The position numbers were made by a program, and so were the translations under genes. DNA of 64,000 nucleotides from Nostoc commune NIES-4072 (GTDB taxonomy: Bacteria > Cyanobacteriota > Cyanobacteriia > Cyanobacteriales > Nostocaceae): the NCBI RefSeq assembly GCF_003113895.1, contig NZ_BDUD01000001.1, positions 2,562,713-2,626,712 of the forward strand, written 5' to 3'. The notes under the pieces were generated by a model. The model was not told the origin of the DNA. It saw only the letters and a program-made list of their open reading frames with translations, and did not search any database. This document shows positions 28,801-37,065 of this stretch, in pieces; within the stretch, counting starts at the first letter, position 1; each line of letters starts with the position of its first letter.

Positions 28801-29458
28801 GATTGATGCTTCATTACTGATATCTAGCGAACTTCAACAAACAACACTTGATATTATGGCGCTACCAGTACCTTCTTTATCAAATAAGAAAGCCTTAGCG
28901 ATATCAGGAGATACTTTTTCATCTACACCATTACTTGCTGCATCTACTTTCACAACAACCATAGAAACCCAATCTAGTTATTCTCAAGAACCAGAGAATA
29001 AATTACCGATAGAAACCCAACCCAGTTACTCTCAAGAAACAGAGAATAAATTACCAAAAGTTGTTTTAGTAGTAGATGACGCAATTAGTTTGCGCCAAAC
29101 TATCTCTCTCACACTGCAAAAATCTGGTTATCAAGTAATACAAGCTCAAAATGGTGTAGAAGCTCTAGAAAAGTTACAGTTACATCCAGAAATACAAGTT
29201 GTTATCTCCGATTTAGAGATGCCACGAATGAATGGTTTTGAGTTGTTGGGCAATTTCCGTCAATACCCCAATTTAGCAAAAATACCTGTAGTGATTCTCA
29301 CTTCTCGCAGCGCTGAAAAACATCGCCAGCTTGCTCAAGAATTGGGTGCAAAGGCTTACATAACTAAGCCTTATTTAGAACATGAGTTCCTTTCTACAAT
29401 TAAGGAGTTAACTAACAGTAATACAGATAATTTAAACCATTTAGTCATTAGTCATTAG
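25817..29458 (+). CDS. pixL: PixL-like hybrid CheA histidine kinase
   Basis: The kinase of the phototaxis pathway, 1213 residues. Hpt domain with the phosphorylatable His50 in ATHTLKGGAANVG; a second helical Hpt-like region without a clear His (about 145-245); a long linker; dimerisation region (about 520-690); ATPase with N-box LVRNAFDHGIE (about 713), DDGQGLNLDR and GRGMGLDIV; CheW-like domain (about 845-1010); and a C-terminal receiver with phospho-acceptor Asp1132 in ISDLEMPRMNG. The layout matches PixL/PilL/HmpE. The ATG at 25817 has no Shine-Dalgarno because the preceding array is C-rich on this strand. The last codons and TAG stop are made of TTAGTCA repeats. Confidence 0.92.
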   Translation: MITDNEIREQGYIYFLAEAPELVQIIEQELFSLSEDYSTAKVHNLMRATHTLKGGAANVGLEVIKMIAHFLEDVFKALYNPKVIVDAELQTLLLQAYECLSIALNTELIGSTVNNEELLHRATSVFAQLQDKLGDAFGAETHIPTSEELGFDIVQSVFEVGVEQRLNSIAEAVNNPPSNDEFIEFLHSQAEVFLGLAESLNLPGLGEISQTILSALQANPTQVQQIAEIALVDLQQAQKLVLEGDRTSGGKTSPALQKLTTMTNNELSEELQNNSEEQFYQFITTSDNNKNQSVKPTTAKFYLKVIRYIFGWFNHEIKVPEAELNFDLMVPRLEKENLLGYIDNWLKNFLNFVQDAEDSQSLSLYRHGIILIILFAVIKFQYSVEKSDSYISVIKILQTQIHKLAQEYKNYPPVTNKEKNWLDNPKLQTLLVLKEIPNSSSQTTENLLEAIWGEEASENFTEQVVTTTNDDSSVKLDSLTVNEQEIVNVPETAIEVMPDLATQINKEIEDKSEYVQTKNLRQPSFIRVDTERLQHLNYLAGESLIYQKRHSLQNEQVKEIIGQLIQQLTRHQTTLNELRDLPLQIQNIASQQTQNFAVDFDSLEMDVYTDFQMTLHEAIEEILQLQETTESLDLLVTQAAQIGDKQENLTLNIIDSLVEARMSPLGNILNRFPHMVDKLGNVHAKLVELKLSGTEVLVDKAIAEKLYDPLLHLVRNAFDHGIEAPQLRRELGKPEQGLIEIRAYHQGSQTVIEVRDDGQGLNLDRIRRKAAEFYPIQSEEKIISYASNLAESELLDMIFSPGFSTAAKVSEISGRGMGLDIVRTQMNALNGSISVQSLPKQGTIFILKIPFSMTTEKLMLVQAKGVVYALILDSIEKILIPSEQQIKEIEGKKVLHWNTDDDETIVCLRQLSKLISYNDSCLNNDTLYNTSSNHDPSIAKNPVLLLRRNQGRFALEVDQIIGEQELVIRPLGNAIAPPKYIYGCSSLANGNLILVIDASLLISSELQQTTLDIMALPVPSLSNKKALAISGDTFSSTPLLAASTFTTTIETQSSYSQEPENKLPIETQPSYSQETENKLPKVVLVVDDAISLRQTISLTLQKSGYQVIQAQNGVEALEKLQLHPEIQVVISDLEMPRMNGFELLGNFRQYPNLAKIPVVILTSRSAEKHRQLAQELGAKAYITKPYLEHEFLSTIKELTNSNTDNLNHLVISH

Positions 29459-29472
29459 TCATTGGTCATTTG
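29441..29472 (+). repeat. TTAGTCA/TTGGTCA heptamers at the pixL 3' end
   Basis: Four units, partly inside the coding region. The stop codon of pixL (29456-29458) is within the third unit. Confidence 0.85.
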
Positions 29473-29540
29473 GTTAATAAGTAATGACTCTCCCATTGCG
29501 GTTAGATATTTTGAGAAATGCGATCGCCTTAATTACTAGG

Positions 29541-29667
29541 TATAGGACTCATATTTGATTTTTGAACAAAACTCAGTACACCTTTATTCCTTCTTCCCAG
29601 TCCCCAGTCCCCAGTTCCCAATCCCTTACCTTTAGGACTGATTCAGAAATCAAATCGGATTGCTATA
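29541..29667. mobile_element. MITE-like element, TATAG family, copy 1
   Basis: Inverted ends: the left begins TATAGGACTCATATTTGATT and the right, read inward, begins TATAGCAATCCGATTTGATT. The core is made of CAGTCCC-type tandem units. No coding capacity. The right end overlaps the 3' end of the Uma2 gene. A second copy with the same ends lies at 59074-59226. Confidence 0.75.
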
Positions 29668-30358
29668 GATTATTTGGATCTACACCTAGAGAACGTAAGT
29701 ACTGCGCTAATTGTTCGGCCCTTTGTCGCTGCTGTTCTACCTGTTCTGCATCTGTCAAATAGCGATTTCCTCGCTCATCATACCAACATAAAAACTCCTG
29801 TTGTATCCCGGCAATTACAGCTTGGTGTCGCCCAATACCTAACCCCACCTCTGGCATCAAATAGGGTTCACCTATTTGTAGTTGGTAGTTTCCATCTATC
29901 AATTTATACAATTCAAAGGGTTGATGTTGGTCGCGTCGCCAAAACTCAGGGTTATAAATTACGTAGTACAATACACCAAGTTTTCTGTATATATCTAGCT
30001 TCTCGTCGTATTCACCTCCGGGAGTGTGGGATACCATTTCTAATGTGAATATTGGAACTACCCCATTTTCTTCCCAAACTGCGTAACTTTTGCGTGATTT
30101 ACCTCCCTTTTTCCGTTCTACTCCTACACTTAAAAAAGCATCTGGTACTACAGGTACTCTGGGATTTATCCCTGTGGTGTGATATACTCCCATATCTACT
30201 CCGAAGTACCAATCCATACGATTTGCCCAAATGGAGTTGAGTAAGAAGAGTAAAATGTTGGGCAAAAAGTTTTGGTCTTCGTTATCCACTGGCGTATCGT
30301 CTGAACAGGGAAGTTCATCAGTAGTTGGTAACGCATTTTTGAGATCAGGTGAGAGCAT
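29663..30358 (-). CDS. Uma2 family endonuclease-like protein
   Basis: A 231-residue protein of the Uma2 (DUF820) family, greatly expanded in cyanobacteria. It has a PD-(D/E)XK-type core: Asp in VVPDAFLSVG (about residue 73), Glu in IFTLEMVS (about 107), and the EYDEKLDIYRKLGVLYYVIYNP block. The C-terminus is a Gln/Arg-rich coiled coil (EQVEQQRQRAEQLAQYLR), usual in this family. Nuclease activity is inferred from fold; the cellular role is unknown. The stop codon lies in the end of a MITE-like element. Confidence 0.85.
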   Translation of the reverse strand: MLSPDLKNALPTTDELPCSDDTPVDNEDQNFLPNILLFLLNSIWANRMDWYFGVDMGVYHTTGINPRVPVVPDAFLSVGVERKKGGKSRKSYAVWEENGVVPIFTLEMVSHTPGGEYDEKLDIYRKLGVLYYVIYNPEFWRRDQHQPFELYKLIDGNYQLQIGEPYLMPEVGLGIGRHQAVIAGIQQEFLCWYDERGNRYLTDAEQVEQQRQRAEQLAQYLRSLGVDPNNL

Positions 30359-30412
30359 AACCGTTGTCTCGCTGGCGTTTGATGCCCTTATTATATATGA
30401 GTGACGAAAAGT

Positions 30413-31309
30413 TTAGCGTTTGGGCGCAGCCTCACCAAACTTAATTAAAAGTGCGATCGCAATACTAACAAGCAAAATTAACGTCATACTTAAAGCTGAA
30501 CCAAATCCCCAATTTTGCGTTGCTCCCAAAAACTGGTTATAAACTAACCGCGCCGCCGTCATACTAGAAGCACCACCAAGTAATTCTGGATCGACAAAAT
30601 CCCCCAAACCTGTGATAAATACAAGCATGGAAGCAGCCGCAATTCCAGGCAAAATTTGCGGTACGGTTACTTGGCAAAAAGTTTCTCCCGGATTTGCACC
30701 TAAATCAGCCGCCGCTTCTAGTAATCGCTTGTCTAGCTTTTCGAGAGAAGCATATAAAATCAAAACCATATAGGGTAACAAGCTGTAACTCATACCAATA
30801 AATACAGCTTGACTCTGGTTAAGTAATTCCAAAGTAGGTAAGCCTAAATTACTGAGTAAACTGTTCAGTAAACCAGTAGGGCGAAGAATTGTAATCCAAG
30901 CATAAGAACGGAGTAACGAGGAAGTCCACAAAGGTAAGACAAAGCCTAATAGTAGCAAATTCCGCCAACGCTGCGGTGCTATCTGAGCAATCCAATAGGC
31001 GACGGGGAAGCCCAAAATTAAACAAATTATTGTAGTGCCAAACGCAAAAAATAGCGATCGCACAATTACTTGCACATAAAGAGGGTCAAATATGCGGATG
31101 TAATTTTTGAATCCGTTGGGATTAACCAAATCTCCTGGCCGGATGTCTGCAACTAAACTTAACTGGAAAATGATCAAAGTTGGCAGCACCAACAAAAGTA
31201 ATAACCAAATCCCAGATGGTGCAAGTAATACCAAAGGTTGCAGCCAATTCGCTCGTGGACGATGCAATTCTTGTATTTTAGAAATATCACTTTTTTGAAA
31301 ATTCACCAC
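30413..31309 (-). CDS. potB: Spermidine/putrescine ABC transporter permease PotB
   Basis: A membrane permease of 298 residues with six predicted spans and the cytoplasmic EAA loop LEAAADLGANPGETFCQVTVPQILPG (about residues 198-223). Segments such as LPLWTSSLLRSYAW are typical of PotB. It follows potD on the same strand and should carry the polyamine bound by PotD across the inner membrane; PotC and PotA are not in the window. Two consecutive GTG codons (31309, 31306) can serve as start. The AGGAG site, six bases before the first, is the last unit of a 22-copy heptamer array. Confidence 0.88.
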   Translation of the reverse strand: MVNFQKSDISKIQELHRPRANWLQPLVLLAPSGIWLLLLLVLPTLIIFQLSLVADIRPGDLVNPNGFKNYIRIFDPLYVQVIVRSLFFAFGTTIICLILGFPVAYWIAQIAPQRWRNLLLLGFVLPLWTSSLLRSYAWITILRPTGLLNSLLSNLGLPTLELLNQSQAVFIGMSYSLLPYMVLILYASLEKLDKRLLEAAADLGANPGETFCQVTVPQILPGIAAASMLVFITGLGDFVDPELLGGASSMTAARLVYNQFLGATQNWGFGSALSMTLILLVSIAIALLIKFGEAAPKR

Positions 31310-31310
31310 T

Positions 31311-31464
31311 CCTAACTCCTAACTCCTAACTCCTAACTCCTAACTCCTAACTCCTAACTCCTAACTCCTAACTCCTAACTCCTAACTCCTAACTCCTAAC
31401 TCCTAACTCCTAACTCCTAACTCCTAACTCCTAACTCCTAACTCCTAACTCCTAACTCCTAACT
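31311..31464. repeat. Perfect 22-unit heptamer array between potD and potB
   Basis: The unit CCTAACT is repeated 22 times without interruption over 154 bp. On the potB coding strand it reads AGTTAGG, so every junction contains AGGAG. It fills nearly the whole space between the potD stop and the potB start. Confidence 0.97.
31316..31320 (-). promoter_or_regulatory. Array-derived ribosome-binding site of potB
   Basis: AGGAG, read on the minus strand, lies six bases before GTG 31309. It is formed by the last complete heptamers of the array, and identical motifs recur every seven bases upstream. Confidence 0.75.
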
Positions 31465-31467
31465 ATT

Positions 31468-32553
31468 TTACCCGCTAGTTAATTGAGTCCAATAGCGATC
31501 GTAAACTTCTTCAAATTCTCCTACAGGAGTAACACGTTCACAATTTGCTAAAAGTGATTCTGAGGGAAATAAATTAGGATTCTTTTGGGTTGTTTTTGGC
31601 AATTGCTCAAATCCAGCATTATTAGGCGTAGAAATATTCAGACGCTGACTGATTTGGGCTGCTAATTCTGGTTGCAAAATCATATTAATCCAAGCATAAG
31701 CTCCAGCTAAATTAGGGGCTGTTTTAGGAATTACAATAGTGTCTGTCCACAATGAAGAACCACTGCGAGGAATTACATATTTGAGTTTAGGGTTTTCTTG
31801 AGAGATTCTCACAGCATCTGCTGAATAGCACATTGCCAATAGTAAATCTCCTGCTAGAATTTGATTTTGCCAAGCGTCGGTGTCAAAACGTGCGATCGCA
31901 GGTTTTAGCACTTTCAACTTTTCATAAGCTTGTTTGATTTCTTGTTCATTTTTAGAGTTGTAAGAGTAACCTAGCATCCGTAACGTCGCACCCATCACTT
32001 CTCTAACATCATTGAGCAAGGTCATCTGCTGATTAAGTTGCTTTTGGTTTTGCCAAAGGTAATCCCAGTCTTGTGGTGCATCTTTGATTTTTTCGGAATT
32101 GTAAAGTAAACCTGTTGTCCCCCAGTTAAAAGGAATGCTATATCGGTTATTTGGGTCATAGCTAGGATTTTGAAACCGGGGGAATAAATTCTCTAAACCG
32201 ATTAAGCGATCGTGATCTATTTCTGTTAATAAACCTTTGTTTACCATCTTTTGCACCATGTAATCGGATGGATAGATGATGCTGTAAGTACCACCGCCTC
32301 CAGCTTGCAATTTCGCCAGCATGACATCATTGGAATCATAAACATCCGCTAGCACTTTCATACCGGTTTGGGTGCTAAAGGTTTTCAATAATTGGTTGTC
32401 AGTATATTGCGTCCAGGTAAAGATATAAAGTTGGTCGCGTTGACCCGAAGTATTAGAATTAGCACGGACTTCAGCTAGCCTCCAGCCACAACCAGCTAAA
32501 GATAAGCCAGAAAACCCTGCCACCCCTTTTAAAAATTGGCGTCTGTTAGTCAT
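31468..32553 (-). CDS. potD: Spermidine/putrescine-binding lipoprotein PotD
   Basis: A periplasmic substrate-binding protein of 361 residues. The N-terminus NRRQFLKGVAGFSGLSLAGC has a twin-arginine-like start and a lipobox ending at Cys22, so it is probably exported folded and lipid-anchored. YIFTWTQYTDNQLLKTF and the YSIIYPSDYMVQKMVNKGLL segment are typical of the PotD/PotF class, as is PFNWGTTGLLYNS. Polyamine specificity is inferred from family. Likely cotranscribed with potB, separated only by the heptamer array. ATG start at 32553. Confidence 0.9.
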   Translation of the reverse strand: MTNRRQFLKGVAGFSGLSLAGCGWRLAEVRANSNTSGQRDQLYIFTWTQYTDNQLLKTFSTQTGMKVLADVYDSNDVMLAKLQAGGGGTYSIIYPSDYMVQKMVNKGLLTEIDHDRLIGLENLFPRFQNPSYDPNNRYSIPFNWGTTGLLYNSEKIKDAPQDWDYLWQNQKQLNQQMTLLNDVREVMGATLRMLGYSYNSKNEQEIKQAYEKLKVLKPAIARFDTDAWQNQILAGDLLLAMCYSADAVRISQENPKLKYVIPRSGSSLWTDTIVIPKTAPNLAGAYAWINMILQPELAAQISQRLNISTPNNAGFEQLPKTTQKNPNLFPSESLLANCERVTPVGEFEEVYDRYWTQLTSG

Positions 32554-32976
32554 TAAGTTAGAAGCTGTTTATCAACAACCTCTAGATTACGGTATACCTA
32601 GTAGCCCCTGCCGTGATTTTTGGGGATAAATGTGTCAATCTTCACACTTACTGTAGAGCTTGCTTAATCTATGGTGGTTGTCCTGCCTTAACCAGATCCT
32701 TGCATGTAAGCAGTTCTTCATCATACGGGTATCAGTGGCACAAGAAACCCAAAGTTTTTGCAGATGAAATTATGTAGATTTTGACTATATAGCTTAGACT
32801 AGTAAATCTATCATCATATTTTTTATAGCTTCAATCAATAGGCTGTTATGCTCTTCCCAAGAAAGCCAAACAAGTTTGTAGAGAATTGCGGCACAAAGTA
32901 GTTAAATATGTTGTTAAACATTTGTAAACTGTTAGCAGCCGAGTAGCCGCGTGTCACATCTTGTTAAGGAATTATC
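32554..32976. other. Divergent intergenic region between potD and cruF
   Basis: 423 bases, AT-rich, no gene and no clear repeat. It should contain the two divergent promoters. AAGGAA lies before the cruF ATG. Confidence 0.6.
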
Positions 32977-33888
32977 ATGAGACAACTTGTTATTGCTGAA
33001 CGCGTATGCCTGATTGGTCATATCGTGTCAAAAGCCTTTGGACTGGTAGGGATGCTACTGGTCGTACCTAATGCCGAAATACTTTTCAACTTATCGCAGG
33101 TTGGAGAAACTGCCGTACAGTTAAGTATGGCAGGTGGCGGTGTAGTTGATATCATCTTGGGGACAATAGCTGTCTCTATTTATGCCTACCGAACGCTAGG
33201 ATTAGGAACTTGGCTAGCATTTATGCTGCCGGCTATGTTTATTTCCTTGGGTAGTGAACTACTGGGAACCAGCACGGGTTTTCCATTTGGTGATTATAGC
33301 TACTTAAGTGGCTTGGGTTATAAGATTGCGGGGCTAGTTCCTTTCACAATTCCTTTATCTTGGTTTTATGTTGGGCTGTCGTCTTATTTAATTGCGAGAA
33401 TCGGTTTGAAAGTGGCACAAAAACCTAGTTGGGGACGCCATATTGCGGCTATAGCCGTTGGTGCTTTACTCTTCACTTGCTGGGATTTTGCCCTTGAGCC
33501 AGCGATGAGTCAAACTTCTCTACCTTTTTGGTATTGGGAACACCCAGGAGCTTTCTTTGGCACACCTTACCAGAACTATGCAGGTTGGTTTGGTACTAGT
33601 GCCCTGTTTATGAGTGTGGCAGGATTGTTGTGGAGAAACGCTTCGATTAAATTAGAGCGATCGCAACTTAATCTACCCTTAGTCGTTTATTTAACTAACT
33701 TTGCCTTCGCCGCCGGACTAAGCTTGGCCGCTGGATTCTACATCCCAGTGTTGCTCGGTTTATTTCTTGGTGTAGTTCCCGCCGTGGCTCTGTGGTTAAG
33801 CAGTTCAACCACTCCTATTCCAGTTGCTGTTGAACCAGCAAGCAACGAAGTCTCGGTGGCAAGAAGCGTTAAAGTTGCCTTGAAATAA
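32977..33888 (+). CDS. cruF: Carotenoid hydratase CruF (DUF422)
   Basis: CruF adds water at the 1',2' end of gamma-carotene-type carotenoids in myxol/myxoxanthophyll synthesis in the membrane. The 303-residue protein has seven to eight hydrophobic spans and the DUF422 hallmarks FPFGDYSYLSGLGYKIAGLVPF (about 105-126) and a later WDFALEPAM and YWEHPGAFFGTPYQNYAGWF block with conserved acidic, His and Asn residues. The AAGGAA site and ATG at 32977 are clear. cruG, the sugar-adding enzyme of the same pathway, is 185 bases downstream, which supports the assignment. Confidence 0.92.
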   Translation: MRQLVIAERVCLIGHIVSKAFGLVGMLLVVPNAEILFNLSQVGETAVQLSMAGGGVVDIILGTIAVSIYAYRTLGLGTWLAFMLPAMFISLGSELLGTSTGFPFGDYSYLSGLGYKIAGLVPFTIPLSWFYVGLSSYLIARIGLKVAQKPSWGRHIAAIAVGALLFTCWDFALEPAMSQTSLPFWYWEHPGAFFGTPYQNYAGWFGTSALFMSVAGLLWRNASIKLERSQLNLPLVVYLTNFAFAAGLSLAAGFYIPVLLGLFLGVVPAVALWLSSSTTPIPVAVEPASNEVSVARSVKVALK

Positions 33889-33933
33889 GTTTATAGATTG
33901 GGGAGTGGGGGAGCAGGGGGGCAGAGGAGACAA

Positions 33934-33986
33934 GGGGACAAGGGGACTTAAATCAGAACTTGCAACAAGTGTTTCCCCTTGTCCCC
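33934..33986. repeat. Hairpin and G-rich repeats between cruF and cruG
   Basis: GGGGACAAGGGGA (33934-33946) and TCCCCTTGTCCCC (33974-33986) pair perfectly over 13 bp, inside a larger G-rich then C-rich repeat block (about 33900-34045). In a cruF-cruG transcript this would form a strong stem between the genes. Confidence 0.75.
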
Positions 33987-34073
33987 AATTCTCAAGAGTC
34001 CCCAAGTCCTCTTTCCCATGCCCAATGCCCCATTCCCTATGCCCATTTGTTTTGTATAGCCGCGAGATTTTAA

Positions 34074-35309
34074 TTGATAAGTATTTTGACAACAGCAGAC
34101 AACGCTTTGATAGTAGAAAGCGCCATTTCCCTTTTATTGCTACTTATCCAAGTACCAGCAACGGCGATTCTATTTTCGCGCCTGCTAAAGGGGCCAAGAC
34201 GGCTTCCTCCAATAGAACCGCAACAGCCGACACTGGAGCTTTTGGGTAAGGTTAGCGTTGTCGTTCCCACGCTGAACGAGGCGCTTCGCATTAGTCCTCT
34301 GTTGGCTGGTTTAAGTCATCAAAGCTACGAAGTTCGGGAAATTATTGTTGTAGACAGCAAGTCTGTTGATGGTACACCCGACTTGGTAAAAGCGACACAG
34401 CAGAAAGATCCGCGTTTTCGCGTGATGACAGATGACCCCTTACCCTCTGGTTGGGTGGGACGTCCTTGGGCGTTGCATAATGGTTTTCTCTTTAGTTCTG
34501 AGGGTAGTCAGTGGTTTCTGGGGCTGGATGCTGATATCCAACCACATCCTGGTTTGGTTGCTGGTTTGGTGAAAACGGCCGAAGCACAGGGCTATGATCT
34601 CGTTTCCCTTTCACCCCAGTTTATCCTCAAATATCCGGGAGAGTGCTGGCTACAACCGGCTTTGTTGATTACTCTGCTTTACCGATTTGACCCGGCTGGG
34701 ATCAATACAGAGCAGCCAGAACGGGTGATGGCAAATGGGCAGTGTTTTTTGTGTCGCCGCTCCGTTTTAGCTGCTGTGGGTGGCTATAGCAGTGCGAGTG
34801 GTTCTTTTTGTGATGATGTGACTTTGGCACGAAATATTGCTGTTCAAGGGTATAAGGTGGGCTTTTTAGATGGCGCAAAGGTGCTAAAAGTACGGATGTA
34901 TGAAGGGGCGATGGAGACGTGGAAGGAATGGGGGCGGAGTCTCGATCTTAAAGATGCAACTTCTCGTTCACAGTTGTGGGGAGATTTGTGGCTACTCACA
35001 TCTGTTCAAGGTCTACCCCTTTTAATAGTACTTACTTTTTTCTTGATTTCCCCGCCACTCTCGTACTCGCTACACACGGGATTAATCGCGTTACCCACTC
35101 CCCCACTTCTTCTGCTAGGACTAAATTTATTTTTGGTGGTAATTCGCTTTGCTATGCTAATTGCGATCGCACCTTCTTACGATCGCAAAAGCGCAAAAGG
35201 CGGCTGGTTATTCTGGCTTTCCCCTTTTGCTGATCCCTTAGCTGTGCTACGAATCTTCTTATCTGCATTCCACAAGCCACGCGAGTGGCGGGGACGCAAA
35301 TATATATAG
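34074..35309 (+). CDS. cruG: Carotenoid 2'-O-glycosyltransferase CruG
   Basis: A family 2 glycosyltransferase of 411 residues, predicted to attach the sugar of myxol glycosides. It has an N-terminal membrane segment (about 15-37), then VSVVVPTLNEALRI, the nucleotide-binding Asp in VVDSKSVDGT, the LDADIQPHPG D-x-D region (about 151-160), and a GGYSSASGSFCDDV motif. Two to three C-terminal spans follow (about 305-375). An in-frame TAA sits immediately before TTG 34074, so the start cannot be further upstream; TTG 34074 or 34086 are the candidates. Pairing with cruF strongly supports the function. Confidence 0.9.
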   Translation: MISILTTADNALIVESAISLLLLLIQVPATAILFSRLLKGPRRLPPIEPQQPTLELLGKVSVVVPTLNEALRISPLLAGLSHQSYEVREIIVVDSKSVDGTPDLVKATQQKDPRFRVMTDDPLPSGWVGRPWALHNGFLFSSEGSQWFLGLDADIQPHPGLVAGLVKTAEAQGYDLVSLSPQFILKYPGECWLQPALLITLLYRFDPAGINTEQPERVMANGQCFLCRRSVLAAVGGYSSASGSFCDDVTLARNIAVQGYKVGFLDGAKVLKVRMYEGAMETWKEWGRSLDLKDATSRSQLWGDLWLLTSVQGLPLLIVLTFFLISPPLSYSLHTGLIALPTPPLLLLGLNLFLVVIRFAMLIAIAPSYDRKSAKGGWLFWLSPFADPLAVLRIFLSAFHKPREWRGRKYI

Positions 35310-35347
35310 TGGGGCATTGGGCATTAATTATTCTTCCCCTGCCTTCC

Positions 35348-36256
35348 CTACTCCTCTTCACCTCCTAGTTGATCCCCGCGTTCCAGTTCCCAAAGAATTT
35401 GATTTCCTTCACGGCGTACCCGTGACACTATCCAGTTTCGCCAGCGCCATTGATCTCCGCGACTGGTAACAGCGCTGGCGTGGACATCCATCAAGTCTGC
35501 TAACTCAGAACTAGTGATTAAATAGCCTTTCTCTGAAATTTCGTCAGCGATACGCAGAGTTTCGACCAAGCTGCGGAGTTGCGAAACCCTCATTTCTGGC
35601 GGTTTTTCATCGATTGCGGCCGCAGTTGGCCCAGTAGATGGTTCCATAACGGTTATATCTGGTGCAGAAGTACTGATTTCTTGGGGACTTTGGTTAATTA
35701 TTCTAGAGTTTTTTTCATAATCAGCTACTTTTGCTACATTTAGCTCATTTATAGAGGGTAAAGATTTGTAAATTTCTGTAGGTGTTAATTGTTGTAGCGA
35801 AGGAATTTTACCACTAGCATAGCTGCGAGCGATCGCATCACAACGTTCGTTACCTATGTTACCAGAATGTCCCCTAACGTGTTGCCATTTTACCTGTTGG
35901 GTATTAAGTTCATCAAGAGTTTCCAAAAGCTCTTGGTTTTGGACGGGTTTACCATCTGACTTTTTCCAGCCTTTCTGTTTCCAGCCTTTCACCCACTTGG
36001 TAACGCAGTTAATTAAGTATTCGCTATCGGTATGAAGGGTGATGGGTTGGGTTTGTTGAGATGTTTGCAGAAATTGGAGGGCTGCGATCGCAGCTTGCAT
36101 TTCCATTTTATTGTTAGTGGTATGAGGGGATGCATCGCCCATTTCGTGGATTGAGCCATCGCTAAAATAGACGACAACTCCCCAACCACCAGGGCCAGGA
36201 TTTCCGGTGCAAGCACCATCGGTATATATGCTTTGGATTATGGGTTGAGTGGACAT
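35348..36256 (-). CDS. rnhA: Ribonuclease HI with C-terminal extension
   Basis: RNase HI degrades the RNA of RNA-DNA hybrids. The catalytic carboxylates are in place: Asp in YTDGACTGNPGPGGWG, Glu in NKMEMQAA, Asp in LHTDSEYL, and Asp in GNERCDAIA, with the basic protrusion WKQKGWKKSDG. The catalytic domain ends near residue 150. A further 150 residues end in a compact segment (SSELADLMDVHASAVTSR, then WRWRNWIVSRVRR) that looks like a helix-turn-helix or winged-helix module. Start chosen at ATG 36256; an upstream GTG at 36292 would read through repeat DNA. Convergent with cruG. Confidence 0.93.
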   Translation of the reverse strand: MSTQPIIQSIYTDGACTGNPGPGGWGVVVYFSDGSIHEMGDASPHTTNNKMEMQAAIAALQFLQTSQQTQPITLHTDSEYLINCVTKWVKGWKQKGWKKSDGKPVQNQELLETLDELNTQQVKWQHVRGHSGNIGNERCDAIARSYASGKIPSLQQLTPTEIYKSLPSINELNVAKVADYEKNSRIINQSPQEISTSAPDITVMEPSTGPTAAAIDEKPPEMRVSQLRSLVETLRIADEISEKGYLITSSELADLMDVHASAVTSRGDQWRWRNWIVSRVRREGNQILWELERGDQLGGEEE

Positions 36257-37065
36257 GGTTAGGGTATCGAACCGCAAAGGACGCATAGACACGAAGTGGC
36301 TTCCCGCAGGGTAGGACGCTAAGGGAAGAGTAGATTAGCTGCGAATTTTTAAAGAACATCCAGGCTATTATACTGGTTCGTACTCCGGGAACAACGTTCC
36401 ACAAGATTGTGGGAAAAAATTGTATTTTGCTATTCGTTGGATAACGCTTACGCTCAACCGAACCTACGAATATTCTTAACCGACGAGTATTGTCATAGCT
36501 GTTAATCAGAAATTTGATAAGATATCCGAAAAGCTACAGGCTCAGGATGTAGACATAAAGTGTTATACCAATTTGAAAAAAAATAGACCATTTGTAGAGA
36601 CGCGATTCATCGCATCTTTACCCAACGATATGTTGCTCATTATGGTTTAAGTCATGTGGAAAAACCCACGAATAACCTAACTCTATTACCAACGCTCTTA
36701 GGGGAAAAATCCCAAGTCTCTTTCTTAAAAAGAGAGAGACTTAAGGGAACTCCAAAAAATAAATTATCTAATTTCTGGACTTCAGTACGACTTTCCCTCC
36801 GCCTGCTCCCTGCCCCCTGCCTCTATAGCGATGGTATATTTTTTTATTTGGAAGTTCCTAAAGAGAGCTTTTCCAGATACCGCGAAAAGTCAACTGTTAT
36901 CAGTTCTGCAATAATTTGAGCTAAATATATTCAATTATTCCAGAGATAATAACAGAGTAGTAAGCTATGTCATTTTTCGATGTAACTAGCTATTTAATTT
37001 TTTAAACCTACGAGCAATTACTTTCTCTACAACAAAAGTCAATTATATTCATAGAATAATGTAGT
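36257..37065. other. Repeat-rich intergenic region
   Basis: 809 bases. It contains a GAAGTGGCTTCCCGCAGGG-type repeat (36286-36325), a decayed copy of the 20-bp palindrome (36598-36617) and a MITE-like element (36746-36858). An open frame at 36656-36919 reads mostly through these repeats and is not convincing as a gene. Confidence 0.65.
36746..36858. mobile_element. MITE-like element, GGAACT family, copy 1
   Basis: The left end GGAACTCCAAAAAATAAAT and the right end, read inward, GGAACTTCCAAATAAAAAA form imperfect inverted repeats. The core carries CTGCTCCCTGCC-type units. A second copy with similar ends lies at 61406-61549. Confidence 0.65.

Noticed and set aside
31311..31464. Long regular array considered as CRISPR
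   Set aside because: Units are 7 bp and contiguous with no spacers; no cas genes are present.
36656..36919. 87-codon open frame between rnhA and the membrane protein gene
   Set aside because: It reads through a MITE-like element and tandem repeats, has no recognisable domain and no clear ribosome-binding site.
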